A stretch of 64,000 bases of DNA from Phorcus lineatus (taxonomy: Eukaryota > Mollusca > Gastropoda > Trochida > Trochidae): NCBI GenBank assembly GCA_921293015.1, contig OV121092.1:47453064-47517063 (forward strand). Reading direction: 5' to 3'. The notes beneath the pieces were generated by a model, which was given only the letters and a program-made list of their open reading frames with translations, ran no database searches and was not told where the DNA came from. Every line of letters starts with the position of its first letter. Within the stretch, counting starts at the first letter, position 1. Below are positions 57,468-64,000 of the stretch, one piece after another. The translations under genes were made by a program, and so were the position numbers.

Positions 57468-59889
57468 TTAATATGTCTAAAACACAAACATACTTATCAT
57501 CTTCAGTTGGCAAAACCATTTGTGTCGTTTTTTGTAACAGCTTAAAAATGTCACAGTAAACCCTTGACTTTCCATTAAAAGTGTTTACCTCATTAGTTTT
57601 CTTTTTTCATATGTTTTTTGATGACTTCTCAGAAGGTTTGAGGAATGAAGTATTGAAACACTCTTTGAAAGATAAAATGTTAAGATTCTTCAACATACAA
57701 AAGCATTACATGAAGAAAGAGCTGACCTAGCATACTGAGGTACTGCAGGTTTAAAACATGATGAGTACGATGACAAGATCTTTTAGATTAAACTTCTTCA
57801 ATATCATTTTTGTACCTTATATTGCCTATGTAAATAATTTGGAACTTAGAGTAAACTTATTATTCAAAAACAACAACAAAGATAATCTAAAAACAAACTA
57901 AAAGGATAAAAATATCAATAAATTGGATTTTTTTTCAAACCTTGAACCTCTCTAGAAGTATTGTGACAGGCTGTGTAAAGTCCTCCAGATTCCATCATCT
58001 TACACCAGATCTCACAAACTGATTAAATGGATCCCCAAAGATGGAAATTAGCCACCATTAATCCCCTCCTTTTTTCACATCTTATATTGTCTTAGGACTT
58101 TTCTCTTTTTTCCTGCCCATTGGCATCTTACCATTTCCTGAGACTTTTATTTCCTACTGCCAATTTGAGTTCAGAAAGCCAGCTCTGGTCTTAAATTATC
58201 AAAGTCAAGATGGCTGCCAGATCTTTTCCACAAATCGTTGAGCCCTCGGACCTCAAGCAGCTTTCATAGAAATACTTCAAAGAATTGTTTTTTTTCACAG
58301 GAATGTTCTTTTAGAAAAGCAAATTCATTTCAGTGACGTTCATCTTATTTCAGTGTGTAATACTTTTTGACAAAACTTGCCTTTTCAACATCTTGTTTGA
58401 TTTTTGTGAAATGTTCGTTTCATTTAAAAGCTTGAGCGCACTTAAAGCAATGGGCAGGAAATAAGATTATCCACTTCATCAAAAGTAACATCTCTCTTGA
58501 GAGAATATGACGCTCATTTCTTGGTCATAAAAATGCAAACAACAAAAAGATATGTAAAAAAAGACAAAAGATCTCCTTTTACAAAATACATACTTCAGGA
58601 CGAACCTAAAATTAAAATTGATTTCATTTAAATATCTCAAAAGGCAACAGTAACTTTTCCGTATACTCAAAACTTCTCCAATTCAATATGACTCTAAGAA
58701 ACTGAGAGTGTTGTTGACCTCATGAAAAGCATCCACATAGAGCAACTCTGCCTAAAGCAATTCTAATCAGATTGTGAAACAAAAACTTCCAATTATCCAA
58801 ACAATCAATCATGAGTTTAAGTTTTAAAGCATTGACCTTTATTCTAAACACACACATGGACATCAATTCTAATTCCCTGGCAAGAGAAAATGAAGGCAAT
58901 CTTGCTGGAAAAAATTGACCTTAAGAGATAGTGTTTTCTTGCTCGAACAGTCCTCACCTAATTCACCTCACCTTTCTGATGTGGTGTCGACATTTAATCA
59001 TTGGAAAGAGGAGTAGCTCTTCTGTCTGAATATGGCTTATATTAACATATGCAGAGCAATACTTCAGGATTTTCGGAACCATTCATTAGAATATTCAGAG
59101 ACAAACCATAGCATATTCATACCTTAGAATATTCAGAACCATATCTTACATTATTCAGAACCATACCATAGAATGCTCAGAGCCATACCATTGAATATAT
59201 TCTCTAAGGTATGCTTCCTAAAAATATAGACATACTACTGTAGACATGCTAGTGTGAGCATACCAGTGTAGAATAACAGAGAATCACCCGACAGGATTAC
59301 AATGAGGAGAGATCTGAACAAAGATCTACCGATCATGTTCCTCACTAGCTTCTGACAACATTACACTTGAGCTTCCAATGTTTCCTGTAATAAAGTATAT
59401 GTCTGCTGAAAACTGCTAACAAATGTCAAGTTACGAGATCTTGTATGCTTAGTCTGTGGCAATGTATGGACACTGTATCTCTGAACACAGGTTAGTCTGA
59501 AACCGGATCTGAATTTGTCTGACTGATCACAGGTGGCAAGCAACACCAGCATTTATTGAAAGCTGGTCTGAAATCCACCACATGGCAACTTGCAATACGA
59601 TATAAAGTACTGTAGACCATATAACATTTGAATTGTCTCTGGAAGCATTTTTCTAGCTGTAAGGTAGACTGAGTCTATGGTTTCCACTTCTCAAGGAACA
59701 CAGTTTGATTGCCTTCAGTTAAATGCCTGGAGCATTCAAGTAGTTGGAAATCAAAGACAATGACTATGTATACCATTCGGTCTAGAAAACTTCTTTCTTG
59801 GAAAATGACCAGCATCTTCTTTGCTGGAACTCAATTTTCTTTATTTACAATTTCAGAAATGTGTTTCTTTATTAGATTTGCAATCTTTG

Positions 59890-62164
59890 AAAGATCATTA
59901 GACCGTCTACATTGCTGTAAACAGCAAACACTTGACCTAGCTGGACACAAATAGGAAACATTATTAGAACTAGGTCAATCTTAAAACTTGTAATGTAAGG
60001 AATACGAAACAGTCAGTTAACACAATATAGCACTCGCGGGCCTCTATTTTTGGCAGAAGTAAAACAATATGCTATTCCTAAGTTCACTGACTGTAGGACA
60101 GTTTCCTTCTGCCCACATATAATGACTAATAAATAATGTCTCAAGGACAACTTGAGGAAGTTTACTTTCAGCTGACATTAGTGAACACTTGACCTAGATA
60201 GATGTAAACAGGAAGTTCACATACAGACATTGCCTCCATTGTTGACTGGATATTTTCTCGTAAGCACATTCAACAAGTTTGAAACTCTGGTTCTTGATTC
60301 AGACCAAGACGTAGACGCCTGCTGGGGAAACAACATATTTTTTGCAATTTACTTGTAAATGCTAAAATACCAGTTGCTGATCCATTTCATGGAGTTGTAA
60401 CCTCCCCCCCCCCCTGTTTAATACAGAGATATAAAGAAAACATTTTGATATACTATTAAAAATGTTCCATATAAACTTGTTAATTAGGGGGGCCAAGTCT
60501 CGCAAAAACATTACAACTATATGCACTGTTTTGGAAACAGGTTTCAATAGCCAACAAAGGTCATAGCAGAATATTTTGGAGTAGGGAAAAACATTGGAAC
60601 ATTTGTTGTATTCAATGGAATTAATCAGGGATTATGTCAATATGGCAAAATTTTGAGATGGTCTACATTGAAATGTTAATTTTGCATGGACTTAAGAACC
60701 ATCTTTGATGCAACCTCTAATGCAACAGTTTATGATTTCTTATTAATGAATTCAATTTGAAACCTTGACTCAAACGAATACATATCACACTGAATATTGC
60801 AAGTTTCAGGTAGGATAATCATTTTATTGAATTAATTCAGCACATGTACTGGGAAATGGTCTTCTGTGTCATAATTCAAAGTATTAATAGCTTTAGATCA
60901 AGTTAGAGGACATGATCACATTAAACTGGTGATTTTGTAACAACTTTGAACTTCACTTTTTCCAAATAATTCTACATGCCAATCCATAGTTCCGGTGTTA
61001 GGAATAAATCCCACTTTAATATACAGCACAGAAACATGCTACCTGAGAAATCAACATTAAGAAAAGAGTCATACATAATGCATCATGTTCAGAAAACTGT
61101 TTCAGTCTCTTTGGACCTAAAATCTTGAAACTTAAATTTGTTCCAACATTTAATGCTTATAACTTTAAATTCACCTCCAATTTCATGAAATAAATGTCAA
61201 AGTTGGTTTCCCTTGATCCCTTACTAGATAACCTTTTATCAAATCTACACAAAAAGAATATTTCCAATCCTCTTTGGACACAAATCCCTGAAAACATTTT
61301 TCAAAAACATAAACGGCTTTTGAAAGAGATAATTAATCTTATCAACAATTTAAAAACAGCAAGTTTTAAATACAAATTCCTGCCCAAACTCTGGCTTCCA
61401 TAATTTACCTTTTCTATTACAGCCCAAACGACAGGAATCCAATAAAGCTCTTGAATTATTACTTGAACAATCAGAGAGAGACTCTAAATATGGGAATAAA
61501 GTTTTATATTCTGAATATAAATCACAACAAGATTCAAAAGTAATTATTTCTGAGAGTTATAGTCTAGAAAGAAGGACACATAACAAAAGTTTGTTTAATC
61601 TCGTGTTTAAAGGAGAAGAAAAACTGTTGTCTCCACACAGCCATGAATTGTCTACTTGACTTAAAAAATGTAATATGTTGATAATGTCAGACAGTTGTTG
61701 TAACTGGGTGATCTGAAGTGCTGAAGATCTAATGCAAGAAACTGAAGTAAAGTTATATCTCAAATTGAACTTAGTAATACTTCAGTCCCAGTATCATCAA
61801 AGGGTTTTACTTTTACTCATTGATAACGCTTTGAGGACCTCGATATGGACATGATGGCATTATGGGTAAAATGTTGGTGCTGTCGGTGTCTTACATGTGG
61901 ATTGGAATCTCGTAGAGCACATAATCCAAAGAGAAGAAGAATGTATACTTTTGCAAATAGCATGATGCCAAATATAACAATGTTCCATACTTTAACTCTG
62001 TAAATTGCATGAAGTTCTCTACGACTCTATGGGGTGGAATTCTATTAAGGATAGCTAGTGTAGAGCCAATATCAGATAAATTATTCTAGCAATGGTATAT
62101 GATGAAGGTTCATATAACAACCCTTCATATTATGAAGCGATCTTTGGCAAATAACATAAACTTC
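59890..62164. repeat. Tandem segmental duplication, copy 2 right part (Y2)
   Basis: It matches Y1 (50774-53089) and joins X2 directly, preserving the empty site of the 9.6 kb insertion. No gene apart from the weak candidate at 61194. Confidence 0.92.
61194..61659 (+). pseudogene. Possible decayed coding segment, copy in Y2
   Basis: The same 69-codon frame (61194-61403) is followed in the +1 frame by 78 open codons (61423-61659). That frame contains ALELLLEQSERDSKYGNK and SYSLERRTHNKSLFNLVF and has a charged, plausible composition. One frameshift separates the two. This copy is more open than the Y1 copy. No family is recognised. It may be an exon remnant or chance. Confidence 0.28.
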
Positions 62165-64000
62165 TTATTTACACTACTTTTAGATTAAAATTATAAACAA
62201 CAAGCATTGCCCTAATATTCAATATTTATTAAATTGATCATTATAAGAACAATAAAACATCTCAATATTGCATTCGCAATAACTTATTCTGTAAAGTATA
62301 TTTGTAATCTTAACTAGACTGAAGATGAATTAGAAATCCAATTTCAATTCAGAAAAGAAAAAAAACAAGATAATATTTTTGGTAGCCCCACAGTCAATGG
62401 TAAAGTTGATAAAATACAAACATTTCTCCAAATTGAGCTAAACCAACTTGATTTTTCAACAAAAAAGACTGGGAACTAGAGTTGAATATCAGACCTGACG
62501 TCTAGACATGGCATCAGGGTTAGAGACTTTGCTCCAGTATCCAATCTCGAAATTGAAAACACGTAAAATTAGTTTTTCTTGTGACAAGTCATGCACAGGT
62601 CAATTTGATGATTGTCTGAAAGAAGTGAAAACATCCAACATCTCAATACTTTTTGGGTTAATTGAGCTGGCAACTGATTAAGTTCAACTGACGTACACCA
62701 CCACAGTTTGTACAAGTACTTGCCTTGTTGTCTCTCACCATTCTAACATGGAGTACGTGATCTTGATCTATGAAGGCACTACATCCTGGGTAACGTTGAA
62801 CTTAGAAAATAGTTCTGATGTGATGTCTCACATAGGATGAGGCCCTTTGCTATTCTTGATATTATGATTTAGATTAACAGTACCAAAAGTGTTTTCTTAT
62901 ATTGAAATTTGAGTAATCAATACCAACATGGCTTGTATTGTTAAAGACATTTCCAAAGAATTCTTATATCCTAGAGCTTGATTATTTTCAGAATCATTAT
63001 CATAGCCTACACAAAACAGCTTAAGAAATATACAAAAAACGTTGATATTTCAATCCTCTTATATTTGAAAGTTTCCACTATTTTCTGTAACAGGGGACAA
63101 AAACCTTTAATTTGGATCCGATATTCATAAAATAATATGTTTTACTCAACTGAAACAAATAATATATTTAGCAAAAAGAGACACTTTAATTTTTGCTTAG
63201 TTAGTTTTTACAAAGTTGAGTCAACCATGCTTCTACAAATATTCCTCTTTAAAACTGTTGCTGAATTTCAAATAGTAAGGGGAACATCCACACTGATTGT
63301 TTGATACAAAAACTAACACTTTTCAAATGTATTGAATTGTTTTGAGATCTGGTCCTGAATGAAGAGATTTTCTTTTCCCTATGTAAAGATCCAATACTTT
63401 ATTTATATACAGAATCCTCTAAAAAACCTTGCCTTGATCCTGTCAAGCGAGTAGACACAGTAACTATCTTATGGAGAACAACTTCTTCATTTTTCTTGAA
63501 CCTTGTTCAAGTCTAGATAAGAGCAGCAAGAAGAAGTCCACAAATGTCCTGAGAAATCAAATAAAGAATTTGTTGTCCATAGGATTTTTCTTATCTCAAA
63601 ATGCAGCTAGCAGATCAAATCAACATCTCTAACTTTCTCCCTGTCACATACACCTGCTGTTTTGGAGTCGATAATCTTAATATGTCTGAAACACAAACAT
63701 ATTTATCATCTTTCAATTATTCTTTACAGCAAATGCTTGTGACAGCATTGGAAGTAAGATAAGAAAACAATATCCCTAGGTTGTTTCTCATTATCAGTGG
63801 ATCCATATGCTGTGATCAAACAATCCGTATTAATGCGATCTTGTGAGGTTTGATTTTACCCACAAACAGAAATATTTTGGAAATACATGCAATTTTTATA
63901 ATGAACAAACATGTGGTTGTTATATATGAGATCACACAATTTGCAATGCTTGTATCTAATCCATCTGTTGTAAAGAAGCAAGTGGGTGAAGGTATCATGG
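62165..64000. repeat. Tandem segmental duplication, copy 3 (X3), runs off the window
   Basis: It matches the start of X2 and, more distantly, X1 (for example GTGACAAGTCATGCACAGGT at about 62581 and 36076). It has internal deletions: the parts equal to about 36900-37520 and 37700-38000 of X1 are short or missing. No gene. Confidence 0.85.

Larger units (their letters stand above)
53090..59889. repeat. Tandem segmental duplication, copy 2 left part (X2), hybrid
   Basis: The first part, to about 54040, resembles the start of copy 3 (62165 onwards) more than copy 1. From about 54040 it is nearly identical to copy 1 (from 37045). This switch is what an unequal crossover leaves. The block carries the TTAA insertion at 55054-57467 and lacks about 630 bp present at 38121-38750 in copy 1. 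Otherwise it has no gene. Confidence 0.9.

Overview
This window is animal nuclear DNA, not bacterial. It is AT-rich, almost gene-free and full of minisatellites, SINEs, MITE-like elements and decayed transposons. Several repeats suggest a mollusc or another lophotrochozoan, above all a tRNA-derived SINE with a (GGTGA)n-type tail. That assignment is inference. I recognise no conserved host gene.

Layout. 1-35 kb is intergenic or intronic DNA. It holds two copies of a TA-flanked MITE, a pure (AG)72 tract inside a purine-rich block, minisatellites of 16, 23, 69, 42 and 63 bp, three tRNA-derived SINE pieces plus a 3' SINE part, a ~2 kb TIR transposon without transposase (22.3-24.2 kb), a nested palindrome (25.9 kb) and a broken mariner transposase (29.6-30.5 kb, minus strand).

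From about 35.7 kb to the window end lies a tandem triplication of a ~7 kb non-coding unit. Copy 1 is 35.7-53.1 kb and carries a 9.6 kb insertion at 41130-50770. Copy 2 is 53.1-62.2 kb and carries a different 2.4 kb TTAA-flanked insertion. Copy 3 starts at 62.2 kb and leaves the window. Copy 2 preserves the empty site of the 9.6 kb insertion, and copy 1 preserves the empty site of the TTAA element.

The 9.6 kb insertion is the centre of interest. It contains a Ty3/gypsy-type (Metaviridae-like) LTR element: a 100-bp 5' LTR remnant, wrecked gag zinc-knuckle and pol fragments, an intact 846-codon envelope-like gene, an intact 376-codon gene for a protein with a CARD-like helical region and a RING-like zinc motif, a polypurine tract and a 522-bp 3' LTR with TATA box and polyadenylation signal. 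Both large genes sit directly behind splice-acceptor-like sequences, as expected for subgenomic spliced mRNAs. Gag and pol are dead, yet the two accessory genes are open and the shared 100 bp of LTR are identical. This suggests either an envelope-bearing non-autonomous lineage moved in trans, or selection on the env and CARD/RING pair. The CARD/RING accessory gene is my best candidate for something undescribed.
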